A program made the translations under genes and the position numbers. This document shows, piece after piece, positions 30,311-38,949 of a stretch of 64,000 nucleotides of DNA. Origin of the DNA: Fluviibacter phosphoraccumulans (GTDB lineage: Bacteria; Pseudomonadota; Gammaproteobacteria; Burkholderiales; Rhodocyclaceae); contig NZ_AP019011.1 of assembly GCF_016110345.1 (NCBI RefSeq), positions 496,001-560,000 on the forward strand, written 5' to 3'. Within the stretch, counting starts at the first letter, position 1; every line of letters starts with the position of its first letter. The notes beneath the pieces were generated by a model. That model did no database searches. It was not told the DNA's origin and saw only the letters and a program-made list of their open reading frames with translations.

Positions 30311-31582
30311 TTAAGCCTTATTTAGCGCCTGATCCAGATCAGCAATCAGGTCATCGATATGCTCGATACCCACCGACAAGCGAATCATATCTTCGGAGAC
30401 ACCCGCTTTGCTCAGTTCGGCAGGTGAGAGCTGACGGTGCGTGGTTGATGCCGGATGGCAAGCCAAGGTTTTGCAGTCACCAATGTTCACTAATCGTGTC
30501 ACGAGCTGCAATGCATCCTGGAATTTGCCGCCGCCATCACGGCCCCCTTTGACGCCAAAGTTGAGGATGCCCGATGCACGGCCCCCCATATATTTTTGAA
30601 CCAGCGCATGATCTTTATGATCTGGCAGACCGGCATAGTTAACCCAGCTGACCTTCGGATGGTTCTTCAGGAAGTTGGCAATCTTGAGGGCGTTGTCACA
30701 GATGCGATCCATGCGTAATGCCAGGGTTTCAATGCCTTGCAAAATCAGGAAGGCATTAAACGGCGAAATGGCTGCCCCCATATTGCGCAGGGGCACCACG
30801 CGTGCACGGCCAATAAAGGCAGCCGGTCCTAAGGCTTCGGTGTACACCACGCCGTGGTAGGACACATCGGGTTCATTCAGGCGTTTGAACTTGGCCTTAT
30901 GTTCAGCCCATGGGAATTTGCCACTATCAACAATAATGCCGCCAATAGAATTGCCATGGCCACCCAGGTACTTTGTCAGCGCGTGGACGACAATGTCGGC
31001 ACCATGCTCAAAGGGGCGGCAGAGATAAGGCGATGGCACGGTGTTGTCAACAATGAGCGGTACGCCATGCTTGTGAGCGATTTTGGCCAGCACTTCGAAA
31101 TCAGTGACATTGCCCAGAGGATTGCCAACCGATTCGCAAAATACCGCTTTAGTTTTGGCATCAATCAGCTTTTCGAAACTCTCCGGATCGCTGTAATCAG
31201 CAAAACGGACCTCAATGCCATATTGCGGTAGCGTATGTGCGAACAGGTTGTACGTGCCGCCATACAAGGTGCTGGACGTTACAATATTGTCGCCGGCTTC
31301 AGCAATCGTCTGGATGGCGTAAGTAATGGCTGACATGCCTGAAGCGACGGCCAGTGCTGCGATACCGCCCTCCATGGCTGCTACACGCTTTTCCAGGACA
31401 TCTTGCGTAGGGTTCATGATGCGGGTGTAGATATTGCCCGGTACCTTGAGGTCAAACAGATCGGCACCATGCTGGGTGCTATCAAATGCGTAGGACGTGG
31501 TCTGGTAAATCGGTACGGCAACGGCCTTGGTGGTTGGATCAATGTCGTAACCGGCGTGTACTGCCATGGTTTCAATCTTCAT
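30311..31582 (-). CDS. metY: O-acetylhomoserine sulfhydrylase (PLP enzyme)
   Basis: Makes homocysteine from O-acetylhomoserine and sulfide, or a related gamma-replacement reaction, in methionine synthesis. The 423-residue Cys/Met-metabolism PLP enzyme has the lysine-containing motif HALTKYLGGHGNSIGG and the typical start KIETMAVHAGYD. GAGGAG precedes ATG 31582. The start overlaps the end of mnmC by 11 bases, suggesting coupling. Other trans-sulfuration enzymes of the family are less likely given length and the inserted region around residues 250-280. Confidence 0.92.
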   Translation of the reverse strand: MKIETMAVHAGYDIDPTTKAVAVPIYQTTSYAFDSTQHGADLFDLKVPGNIYTRIMNPTQDVLEKRVAAMEGGIAALAVASGMSAITYAIQTIAEAGDNIVTSSTLYGGTYNLFAHTLPQYGIEVRFADYSDPESFEKLIDAKTKAVFCESVGNPLGNVTDFEVLAKIAHKHGVPLIVDNTVPSPYLCRPFEHGADIVVHALTKYLGGHGNSIGGIIVDSGKFPWAEHKAKFKRLNEPDVSYHGVVYTEALGPAAFIGRARVVPLRNMGAAISPFNAFLILQGIETLALRMDRICDNALKIANFLKNHPKVSWVNYAGLPDHKDHALVQKYMGGRASGILNFGVKGGRDGGGKFQDALQLVTRLVNIGDCKTLACHPASTTHRQLSPAELSKAGVSEDMIRLSVGIEHIDDLIADLDQALNKA

Positions 31583-33506
31583 TCGATGTCTCCTCGGTGA
31601 AAGTTTTTTTATGAGCATACCGCATTGGATCAATTGCGCGAACTAGATCTTTGGAAAGTGGCAGCGGTTCACCAGCAATCTGACAGGCTAGAAGGTCGGC
31701 GCACAGCGTGGCGAGCAGAATGCCCCGGGCACCATAGCCCGAGTTGATAAAAAGACCCGGGACTCTGGAACGTGCGACACGAGATAAGCTGGCATCGGTT
31801 TGTGGGGTTATGGCGGGTAGGGCGCCGACCAATGGCAAACGGTCTGGAACCAGGGGTCTTAAACCCACTTTGCCAGTCAGCGTGGCTGGGTCGACCGTCG
31901 CTAACCCAGTTGAAGTCTGCAACATACCGGCAACGACCGACAGGTTTTCAGCATGCTCTTCCGATCGAATTTCGAGATCCGTATCGTCCACGATAAAACT
32001 GGCACCGCTTGTGCTCAGCCCATGAATTGCCGGTGTCCAGTAGCCGTTACGGCAAATCACGACTTCTGGTGCCGGTAGTGGTGGCGCAGCAAACACAGTC
32101 GTTTGTCCGCGTGCCGGTCGAATCGGTACCGCATCGCTGAATGGTGCGCTGAGTCGGGGCGCATCAGTCGCGTTAGCCAGCACGACGATATCGCCCTGGG
32201 CAATGACGCCACCATTGGCATCTTTGGCAGCCCAACCCTCTTCGTTATGATTCAGCGATACAACTGGTTTATGGGTGATTAAAGTCGTTCCGGAAACCTC
32301 AAGCAGCTTCTTGCAATAGTCCGACGGGTTAACCCACCCAGCGGTGGGAAACCACCAACCGCCAGCGCTGACCGCTAACCCGACATATCTGGTGGCCTCT
32401 TGCTGATTAACCCAGATAACAAAATCATCGGGTGAGGTATGTCCTGCCAATGCTTTTTGCATTAATCCAGCTTGATCAGCATCACGCGCCAGATGTAATA
32501 CACCGCAGGGATCCCACTCGACGGCGTTTCCCTTATCCGCAAGTTGCTTGAGCCGCTCTAGGGTAGATAGAAAGCCGGTTCGTATGAGTCGTGAGAGAAC
32601 GTTATCGTCGACCGAGGGTAAGGGTCGAAGCACACCCGCCTTATTGCCAGAGGCACCGCTCGCCAGAGTCTCGGACTCAATCACGGTGCAACGCCAGCCC
32701 TTGCTGCTCAGACGCTCTGCTGTGGCAGTGCCAGCCAGGCCGGCGCCGATAATCAAGGCGTGTCCGGGTGTGGTTGATGGGTATGCATGAGGGCGTCGTG
32801 CGCGGCAACGCCCTGTAAGCATGTCACGCTTTTGCGCAAACCCTGGGGCTAACGTGAGATCAAAACCACAGTTGCTTAATCGACGCCGAACCGCACCATT
32901 AACGCTCCAGGTTGCCAGCGTGGTGCCCTCGCCAGAAAGCCGCTCTAGGGTTTGGCAAACTCGGTCGGACCAGATGTCTGGGTTTTTAGCAGGGGAGAAG
33001 CCATCCAGATAAATGGCATCGGCTCTAGCTGCTAACTGGGGGAGTGCCATTTCAGCGTCACCCAGTATGAGCGTAAGCACTACACGGCCACTTTCGAACT
33101 CCAGGCGATGCGTGCCTTCAACCAGGGTTGGCCATTTGGCCACCAATGCGGCACTTGTTCCGGGTGCGAGTTCAGCAGTGTAGGGATCGAGCAAGCGTTG
33201 CAGGTCGGCCTGCAATAGCGGGTGTTTCTCAACGGAAACAAAGTGCAGACGTCGGCAACGGGCAGCATCGTTTTGTGAAAGCCAGGTGGACCAGGTAGTT
33301 AAGAAATTAAGCCCGAGACCAAAGCCGGTTTCCACAATCACAAAACTATCGCGGTCGGCCCAACGGGAAGGAAGCTGGTTGCCCCCTAAAAAAACATGCC
33401 GGGCTTGAGCAATAGCCCCAGCCCGGCTGTGATAGACATCGTCGTACACCGGCGCGTACGGCGTACCGTCATCTGTTGCTGACAGTGTCGCCGGTGTTAT
33501 GGTCAT
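31572..33506 (-). CDS. mnmC: Bifunctional tRNA wobble-uridine modification enzyme MnmC
   Basis: Completes 5-methylaminomethyl-2-thiouridine in tRNA. The N-terminal methyltransferase domain (about 1-235; VETGFGLGLNFL SAM site and YLDGFSPAKNPDIW) methylates, and the C-terminal FAD oxidase (from about 245; ALIIGAGLAGTATAERL) removes the carboxymethyl group. The 644-residue protein is full length and both halves are intact. It lies between lysS (two bases away) and metY on the same strand. Confidence 0.95.
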   Translation of the reverse strand: MTITPATLSATDDGTPYAPVYDDVYHSRAGAIAQARHVFLGGNQLPSRWADRDSFVIVETGFGLGLNFLTTWSTWLSQNDAARCRRLHFVSVEKHPLLQADLQRLLDPYTAELAPGTSAALVAKWPTLVEGTHRLEFESGRVVLTLILGDAEMALPQLAARADAIYLDGFSPAKNPDIWSDRVCQTLERLSGEGTTLATWSVNGAVRRRLSNCGFDLTLAPGFAQKRDMLTGRCRARRPHAYPSTTPGHALIIGAGLAGTATAERLSSKGWRCTVIESETLASGASGNKAGVLRPLPSVDDNVLSRLIRTGFLSTLERLKQLADKGNAVEWDPCGVLHLARDADQAGLMQKALAGHTSPDDFVIWVNQQEATRYVGLAVSAGGWWFPTAGWVNPSDYCKKLLEVSGTTLITHKPVVSLNHNEEGWAAKDANGGVIAQGDIVVLANATDAPRLSAPFSDAVPIRPARGQTTVFAAPPLPAPEVVICRNGYWTPAIHGLSTSGASFIVDDTDLEIRSEEHAENLSVVAGMLQTSTGLATVDPATLTGKVGLRPLVPDRLPLVGALPAITPQTDASLSRVARSRVPGLFINSGYGARGILLATLCADLLACQIAGEPLPLSKDLVRAIDPMRYAHKKTFTEETSNED

Positions 33507-33508
33507 GT

Positions 33509-35023
33509 TTAGTCGAGATTTCTCATCTGCGGGAACAGAATCACATCACGAATGGCGGGTGAGTCAGTCACCAGCATGATCAGTCGATCAATGCCGATAC
33601 CGCAGCCGCCGGTTGGGGGCAGACCGAATTCCAAAGCGTGGATGTAATCGGCATCGTAATACATGGCTTCTTCATCACCGGCTTCTTTAGCGGCAACTTG
33701 AGCCAGGAAGCGTTCAGCTTGATCTTCCGGGTCATTGAGTTCCGAGAAGCCATTGGCAATTTCACGACCCACAATAAACAGCTCGAAGCGCTCGGCGATC
33801 TCCGGGTTCTTGTCGCTGCGGCGGGCCAGTGGCGACACTTCGGCCGGGTAATCGACAATGAACGTAGGTTCCCACAGTTGTGCTTCAGCCGTTTCTTCGA
33901 AGAACATGAGCTGCAGACCACCCAGACCAATAATCTTAGGCAGATCCACCTTGCGCTTGATCAACTCTTCGCGCAGCCAGACTTCATCATTAAGTTGAGC
34001 TTCAGTGTACTGCGGGCAATGTTTCATCACGGCCTGCACAATGGTCAGACGGTGGAAGGGCTTAGAGAGATCCAGTTCACGGCCCTGGTAGGTAAATACT
34101 TCTTTACCCAGCGCTTCACGGGCAGCATGACGGATTACGCCTTCCGTAAAGTTCATCATGCTCCTGTAGTCTGCGTAGGCCTCGTAGAATTCCATCATCG
34201 TGAATTCCGGGTTGTGACGTGGCGAGAGACCTTCGTTGCGGAAGTTGCGGTTGATTTCGAAAACCTTCTCGAAACCGCCCACCACCAGACGCTTCAGGTA
34301 CAGCTCCGGCGCAATGCGCAGATAAAGTGGCATATCCAGTGCGTTGTGGTGTGTGTTGAAAGGCTTGGCCGATGCGCCACCCGGAATCGGGTGCATCATC
34401 GGCGTTTCCACTTCCATAAAGCCATCGTGCACCATATAGGCACGGATCGACTGCACCAGTTTGCTACGGGCCACAAAGGTAGCGCGTGATTCCTGGTTCA
34501 TGATCAGATCCAAGTAACGCTGACGATAACGTTGCTCGATATCAGTCAGTCCATGGAATTTTTCTGGGAGCGGTCGCAGACACTTGCTCAGCAGACGGAT
34601 AGTTTCAACCTTGACGGTCAATTCGTCGGTCTTCGTTTTGAACAATGTGCCCGTGCAGCCTACTAGATCACCCAGATCCCATTTCTTGAAGGCGTCGTAA
34701 ACATCTTCGCCCACTTTGTCGCGGGTGACGTGAAGCTGGATGCGGCCTGACATATCCTGAATGGTCAGGAACGATGCTTTACCCATCACGCGTTTGAGCA
34801 TGATGCGGCCAGCCACGCTCACCGAGATGGGCATGGCTTCTAGTTCTTCCGGCGTCTTCGGGTCAAAATGCTCGACCAGCTTGGCGGTCAGATTGTCACG
34901 CTGAAAATCATTCGGGTAGGCCGCACCCGTTTCGCGCCAGGCGCGCAGCTTCTCACGGCGCTCTGTCACCAGCTGGTTCTCGTCGTGTACTGCAGCGATG
35001 GTGCCGTTATTCTGCTCGGTCAT
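33509..35023 (-). CDS. lysS: Lysyl-tRNA synthetase (class II)
   Basis: Charges tRNA-Lys. The 504-residue protein has an N-terminal OB-fold anticodon-binding domain ([29 protein letters not shown]) and the class II core with motif 2 [32 protein letters not shown] and motif 3 [15 protein letters not shown] 35023 is chosen because AAAGGA precedes it. prfB lies just upstream on the same strand, the classical prfB-lysS pair. Confidence 0.97.
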   Translation of the reverse strand: MTEQNNGTIAAVHDENQLVTERREKLRAWRETGAAYPNDFQRDNLTAKLVEHFDPKTPEELEAMPISVSVAGRIMLKRVMGKASFLTIQDMSGRIQLHVTRDKVGEDVYDAFKKWDLGDLVGCTGTLFKTKTDELTVKVETIRLLSKCLRPLPEKFHGLTDIEQRYRQRYLDLIMNQESRATFVARSKLVQSIRAYMVHDGFMEVETPMMHPIPGGASAKPFNTHHNALDMPLYLRIAPELYLKRLVVGGFEKVFEINRNFRNEGLSPRHNPEFTMMEFYEAYADYRSMMNFTEGVIRHAAREALGKEVFTYQGRELDLSKPFHRLTIVQAVMKHCPQYTEAQLNDEVWLREELIKRKVDLPKIIGLGGLQLMFFEETAEAQLWEPTFIVDYPAEVSPLARRSDKNPEIAERFELFIVGREIANGFSELNDPEDQAERFLAQVAAKEAGDEEAMYYDADYIHALEFGLPPTGGCGIGIDRLIMLVTDSPAIRDVILFPQMRNLD

Positions 35024-35050
35024 GATGATCGTTCCTTTGTTCAAACCGGA

Positions 35051-36155
35051 TTAGACGCCTTGCTTCAGGCTCTCTTCGATAAATTGGTCCAGGTCGCCGT
35101 CTAGCACGCCCTGGGTGTTGCCGACTTCTACGTTTGTTCGCAAATCCTTGATGCGCGATTGATCCAGCACATAAGAGCGGATCTGGTGTCCCCAGCCGAT
35201 ATCCGACTTGGCATCTTCCAGCTTCTGCTGTTCGGCCTGGCGCTTGCGCAGTTCGAACTCGTACAGGCGGGCGCGCAGCATCTTCCAGGCTTCATCGCGA
35301 TTGCGGTGTTGCGAACGGTCGTTTTGACACTGCACCACAATATTGGTGGGGATGTGGGTCAGACGTACGGCAGAGTCGGTCTTGTTAATGTGCTGACCAC
35401 CCGCGCCCGAGGCACGGTAGGTGTCGGTCCGCACATCAGCGGGGTTGATATCGATTTCGATCGAATCATCCACTTCCGGATAGACGAACACGCTGCAGAA
35501 AGACGTATGACGGCGGGCGTTCGAGTCAAAGGGCGATTTACGTACCAGACGGTGCACCCCGGTTTCGGTACGCAGCATGCCGTAGCAATAGTCACCTGTG
35601 TAACGCAGGGTGGCTGACTTGATCCCGGCGACATCGCCTTCGGATTCTTCCAGCACTTCTACAGTGAAACCTTTGCGCTCGCCGTAGCGGATATACATAC
35701 GCAGCAGCATCGAGGCCCAGTCCTGGGCTTCCGTACCGCCAGCTCCCGACTGAATTTCAATAAAGCAGGGGTTGGGATCGAGTGGGTTGTTAAACATGCG
35801 GCGGAATTCCATGGCCGCCACTTGCTTCTCAACGCTATCGATATCTGCGCTTACCGCATTCAGCGTGTCGTCATCGTTTTCTTCACGAGCCATCTCGAAG
35901 AGATCACCCGTGTCATTGAGACTTTGCTCGATATTGTTGAGCGTGAGCACCACGCTTTCGAGGCTTTTTAGTTCGCGACCCAGCTCCTGGGCACGCTTGG
36001 CTTCATTCCAGATATTGGGATCTTCAAGGATCTGGGAAACTTCGGTTAGACGCGCAGACTTGGCATCGTAGTCAAAGATACCTCCGGAGACCCGTGGCAC
36101 GGGTGGCCAGGTCTTCAAGGTGATTGGCAAGGCTATTGAGCTGTTCTGCTTCCAT
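35051..36155 (-). CDS. prfB: Peptide chain release factor 2, programmed +1 frameshift
   Basis: Releases peptides at UGA and UAA codons. The main frame (35051-36071) carries the stop-recognition motif SPF ([11 protein letters not shown]) and the catalytic GGQ ([14 protein letters not shown]). The gene starts at ATG 36155, runs 27 codons to RRYL, meets UGA, and continues in the +1 frame with DYDAKSARL. The junction CTT TGA C is the known autoregulatory frameshift. The joined protein is 367 residues, the normal family length, so the split frame is not a mutation. Confidence 0.96.
36071..36085 (-). promoter_or_regulatory. prfB: prfB programmed +1 frameshift site
   Basis: Minus strand reads GGAGG TAT CTT TGA C. 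The GGAGG is a Shine-Dalgarno-like stimulator three bases before the slippery CTT, and TGA (36072-36074) is the 28th codon. Low RF2 favours the shift and raises RF2 synthesis; this mechanism is established for E. coli and most bacteria. Confidence 0.95.
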
Positions 36156-36251
36156 AATGCGGCTTCTTTAAAGGGGTCTGGAACTTAGTCCGTCATTATA
36201 GCTGCCCCCCTTGTATTCGGGGATGGCTTTGTGTATAGTTTCGGTCTCGAC

Positions 36252-36328
36252 GCGCTCGTAGCTCATCTGGATAGAGTACTTGGCTACGAACCAAGGGGTA
36301 GGGAGTTCGAATCTCTCCGAGCGCGCCA
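36252..36328 (+). tRNA. tRNA-Arg (anticodon ACG)
   Basis: A 77-base cloverleaf. The acceptor arms GCGCTCG / CGAGCGC pair fully, followed by G and an encoded CCA. The anticodon stem CTTGG / CCAAG closes the loop CTACGAA, with anticodon ACG read to CGN codons after A-to-I editing. TTCGAAT is the T loop. It is transcribed away from prfB. The 3' part from the anticodon loop onward is duplicated at 55111, so the gene serves as an integration site. Confidence 0.97.
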
Positions 36329-36329
36329 G
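36284..36329 (+). repeat. Attachment-site direct repeat, copy 1 (within tRNA-Arg)
   Basis: 46 bases, from the first base of the anticodon loop (CTACGAA) through CCA plus one base, identical to 55111-55156. After three differences in four bases, similarity continues through the following terminator to about 36359. Tyrosine integrases commonly cross over in the tRNA anticodon loop, where this identity begins. Confidence 0.88.
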
Positions 36330-36334
36330 TACAC

Positions 36335-36368
36335 AAGGCCTCCAGCGATGGGGGCCTTTCTATTTTTC
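36335..36368 (+). terminator. Terminator after tRNA-Arg
   Basis: AAGGCCTCC / GGGGGCCTT stem (one T-G pair), loop AGCGAT, followed by TTCTATTTTTCC. A nearly identical hairpin follows the second att copy at 55162. Confidence 0.85.
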
Positions 36369-36888
36369 CTCATAGATGTGATTCAACTTATTGAATGAGG
36401 GAAATTACCTAATCGCCTTCGCCCCAAAACGCAGTCCCAGCTTGAGTTCTGATTGCTTGGATATGGATAATATACTTGGGAATAAACCAAGTACTCGTTT
36501 CGTGTTTTTGAAAGATAAATGCTCTGCATGCGTGAGTAATGCGTCGCGCAAAGTAGGAGATGGTTGCCCTAGAAATTCTTTGTATCAATACAAAACCGTG
36601 AGGACAACAAGGTCATCATGAACGACCAAAATATTGGAAGCAGCTTTGATGTCTTCTTACAGGAGGATTCCATCCTCGAAGACGCAACAGAAGTGGCATT
36701 GAACGTATTGCTGATTGGCTAAATGCTGATGTATCCAAGGATTCTGGGCAAGACAACTGATTAATAGATTCAGATGTGTCTATAGCTCCCCGGTCGATTC
36801 ACAGCGAATATAAGGAAAGCGCTTAATTGCCATGGACGTTATAAGCGCTACAGCAAGATAAGAATATGAAAGTCCCCTGACATCACGG
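36369..36888. other. Gene-poor, apparently decayed DNA
   Basis: About 520 bases directly after the tRNA terminator with no convincing intact gene. A 76-codon open frame at 36391-36621 matches nothing I know and lacks a good start. The stretch is AT-richer than the backbone and contains the antitoxin-like remnant listed separately. It is the expected place for an integrase next to the tRNA, but no integrase trace is visible. Confidence 0.5.
36618..36722 (+). pseudogene. Possible XRE-type antitoxin remnant
   Basis: ATG 36618 opens a 34-codon frame, MNDQNIGSSFDVFLQEDS then ILEDATEVAL, which resembles the start of a common small HTH antitoxin/regulator family (NIGSSFDDFL-type). The frame then ends early at TAA and no HTH follows in any frame. 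The likely toxin partner is not visible. Assignment is from memory of the N-terminal motif only. Confidence 0.35.
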
Positions 36889-37776
36889 CTAGAGACCCCT
36901 AGCCCAGGAAGGTCTGAGGTTGGCTATTTCAGGCTTGTTAATTGCGGTGTTCACTTGATTAAGTAACCGTTCTTTGTCAGCGCCTAAATTACCTTTGAGT
37001 ATAAGCCAGTTGGATGCGTGATCTGAACGGAACACCGTGCGTTTGAGTTCAAGTGCAGATATGAATTGGTGCATCTCTTCAAACAAACCTTGTTGTGAAA
37101 GCGGTTCCCATTCAGGAAAGCCAGTGCGGAAACGTTGTTCGCCATGGGGGAGGCTCACAACTAGTGTTGCCAGGAATTCTGGTTGAGTGGCATTGACCAA
37201 TCGTGCAGAGTTATCTGCATGTTGGTGGCTATAGATTTGGCCACCTAGGCCGTTAAGAATCATAACTGAACGTTTGATACCAGCCTGACCAAGTTTAGTT
37301 AACGCATCGATTGTGCTGGCTTGAGTTTCTCCCTTTTGCACTTGATCTAGAATGAAATCGTCACCAGATTCGGCACCTACATATGCAAGCGACAATCCTG
37401 CATCATGTAATTCGAGAAGTTCTGCCAAGCTTTTTTTTCGTAGATTGCGTGGTAAACAATACGAAGAGATGCGATGGACAGCGGGTAGGTGTATACGGAT
37501 TGCTTGTAGGATATTCAGAAGGCGGCGGGTAGGAAGGACCAGCGCATCACCATCTGCAAGAAATACGCGTTTAACCTGATCGCCAGCATGTCGCCCGATG
37601 TCAGCAATCTGTTCCAGTACATCAGTAATAATTGAAGCTTTGAAGGCTTTCTGCGGTGCGGTATACATATCGCAGAAGGTGCAATGATTCCACGAGCAGC
37701 CATTGGTTACTTGCAGAATCAGTGATTCTGACTCGCTTGGGGGTCTGAATACAGGTTCTATGTAACTTAGGCGCAT
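36889..37776 (-). CDS. Radical SAM protein of unknown specificity
   Basis: A 295-residue enzyme with the Fe-S cysteines C27, C32, C35 in GCSWNHCTFCDMY, the CxxxxCxxC spacing used by one radical SAM branch (COG1032-like). Further core motifs are VFLADGDALVLPTRRLLNIL and LAYVGAESGDDFIL. There is no extra Fe-S or B12 domain, so the reaction is unknown. It is followed upstream on the same strand by a thioesterase gene with only nine bases between, so they are probably co-transcribed with the two-component genes further upstream. Confidence 0.82.
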   Translation of the reverse strand: MRLSYIEPVFRPPSESESLILQVTNGCSWNHCTFCDMYTAPQKAFKASIITDVLEQIADIGRHAGDQVKRVFLADGDALVLPTRRLLNILQAIRIHLPAVHRISSYCLPRNLRKKSLAELLELHDAGLSLAYVGAESGDDFILDQVQKGETQASTIDALTKLGQAGIKRSVMILNGLGGQIYSHQHADNSARLVNATQPEFLATLVVSLPHGEQRFRTGFPEWEPLSQQGLFEEMHQFISALELKRTVFRSDHASNWLILKGNLGADKERLLNQVNTAINKPEIANLRPSWARGL

Positions 37777-37785
37777 GACTGGGCG

Positions 37786-38202
37786 TCAGTTGAAGACGTC
37801 TGGCAAAGATGTAGATTTCATAACCTTGGTGTCTACACATACTAGATGAAAAGTGGCCGTGACCAATAAGTTGCTTTGGTCATACATGGTTGTTAGTTGA
37901 CCGTTCGGTGTAGAAAAAACCTTTTGTAGAAGGGTAAGTTGGCTGCGGCCTTTATGTGTGACCTCATGACTAAACACAAGCTGGTCATTCAAGCGCCCCG
38001 GCTTATGGAAAGCGAGCGTTGTTTCGCGGATAACCAGAACGTGCCCCAGTTTGCCTTCTAGCTCGATAGGGCCAGCACCAATTCGATCAAGCCATTCGGT
38101 ACGGCTGCGTTCACAGAACTCAAGATACCGTGCATGATGGATGACACCGGCAGCATCGGTATCAGCGTAACAGGCGCGAATATGGAAGTTATCTAGAAGC
38201 AT
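37786..38202 (-). CDS. YbgC/4-hydroxybenzoyl-CoA-type acyl-CoA thioesterase
   Basis: A 138-residue hot-dog-fold thioesterase. The motif ACYADTDAAGVIHHARYLEFCERSRTEWL contains the catalytic Asp and the conserved YxEF region of the family, which hydrolyse short or aromatic acyl-CoA thioesters. Its position beside an acyl-CoA catabolic module suggests CoA recycling; that is inference. Confidence 0.85.
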   Translation of the reverse strand: MLLDNFHIRACYADTDAAGVIHHARYLEFCERSRTEWLDRIGAGPIELEGKLGHVLVIRETTLAFHKPGRLNDQLVFSHEVTHKGRSQLTLLQKVFSTPNGQLTTMYDQSNLLVTATFHLVCVDTKVMKSTSLPDVFN

Positions 38203-38213
38203 AAATATTTTGA

Positions 38214-38942
38214 TCAGGGTTGGTCGTTGTCAAGCTTTGTCCAGCTTACCTGTGCCAGAAAAAGATAACCGGAACCGTAGACCGTTTTGATGATTTCCTG
38301 AGATTTGGCATCGGTTTCGAGTTTCTTGCGTAGACGAGATATCCGAATATCGACGCTGCGGTCATTGGGGCCGATGTCTCGATGGCCGATCAGACGCTCT
38401 CGCTGCAAAATCCGGTTTGGGTTTTTGACGAAAACTTTGAGTAAATCAGCTTCTGCAGTGCTTAATATAGTTTCGGGTTGAAACTCTGAACTTAAGGTGT
38501 TGTTGGCCAGGTTGAATTTCCATTGGTGAAAACTTGCAATTTCTTGCGATGCTTTAGCCTGGGGCGATTCTGCGTGACGACGCAGCACCGATTTAACACG
38601 GGCGACAAGTTCACGCGGATCAAATGGCTTCACCATGTAGTCATCAGCGCCGATTTCGAGCCCCATCACTTTATCGCTAACATGTGAGCGACCAGTCAGA
38701 ATAAGAACGCTCGCTGTGGCATTGATCTTGATTTCACGCACTAGATCCATGCCGTCAATGTCTGGTAGTCCCAAATCAACAATGCAGAGTTCCGGAGCCA
38801 GTTGTTTCAGCTTCCTTTTAAATTCAATTGCGTTGCGTGCTGTTTCACACTGAAAGCCGTAGTCATTCAGATAGCTGGCGATGTTGCTTGATATCTGCTG
38901 GTCGTCATCTACGATCAGGATTTGTGGGATGGATGGGTTCAT
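38214..38942 (-). CDS. OmpR-family response regulator
   Basis: A 242-residue two-domain regulator: receiver at about 1-120 with acidic pocket D12-D14 and phospho-acceptor D56, and a winged-helix DNA-binding domain at about 140-235 (DIGPNDRSVDIRISRLRKKLE). ATG 38942 follows the kinase stop by seven bases, so the pair is one operon. It probably controls the divergent acyl-CoA ligase operon; no operator was identified. Confidence 0.92.
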   Translation of the reverse strand: MNPSIPQILIVDDDQQISSNIASYLNDYGFQCETARNAIEFKRKLKQLAPELCIVDLGLPDIDGMDLVREIKINATASVLILTGRSHVSDKVMGLEIGADDYMVKPFDPRELVARVKSVLRRHAESPQAKASQEIASFHQWKFNLANNTLSSEFQPETILSTAEADLLKVFVKNPNRILQRERLIGHRDIGPNDRSVDIRISRLRKKLETDAKSQEIIKTVYGSGYLFLAQVSWTKLDNDQP

Positions 38943-38949
38943 CGTGGTC

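Noticed and set aside
36071..36155. prfB as a frameshifted pseudogene
   Set aside because: The break is exactly the programmed CTT TGA C site and the joined product has the normal RF2 length.
36391..36621. A 76-codon gene after tRNA-Arg
   Set aside because: No recognisable ribosome site or family, and composition like the surrounding decayed DNA.
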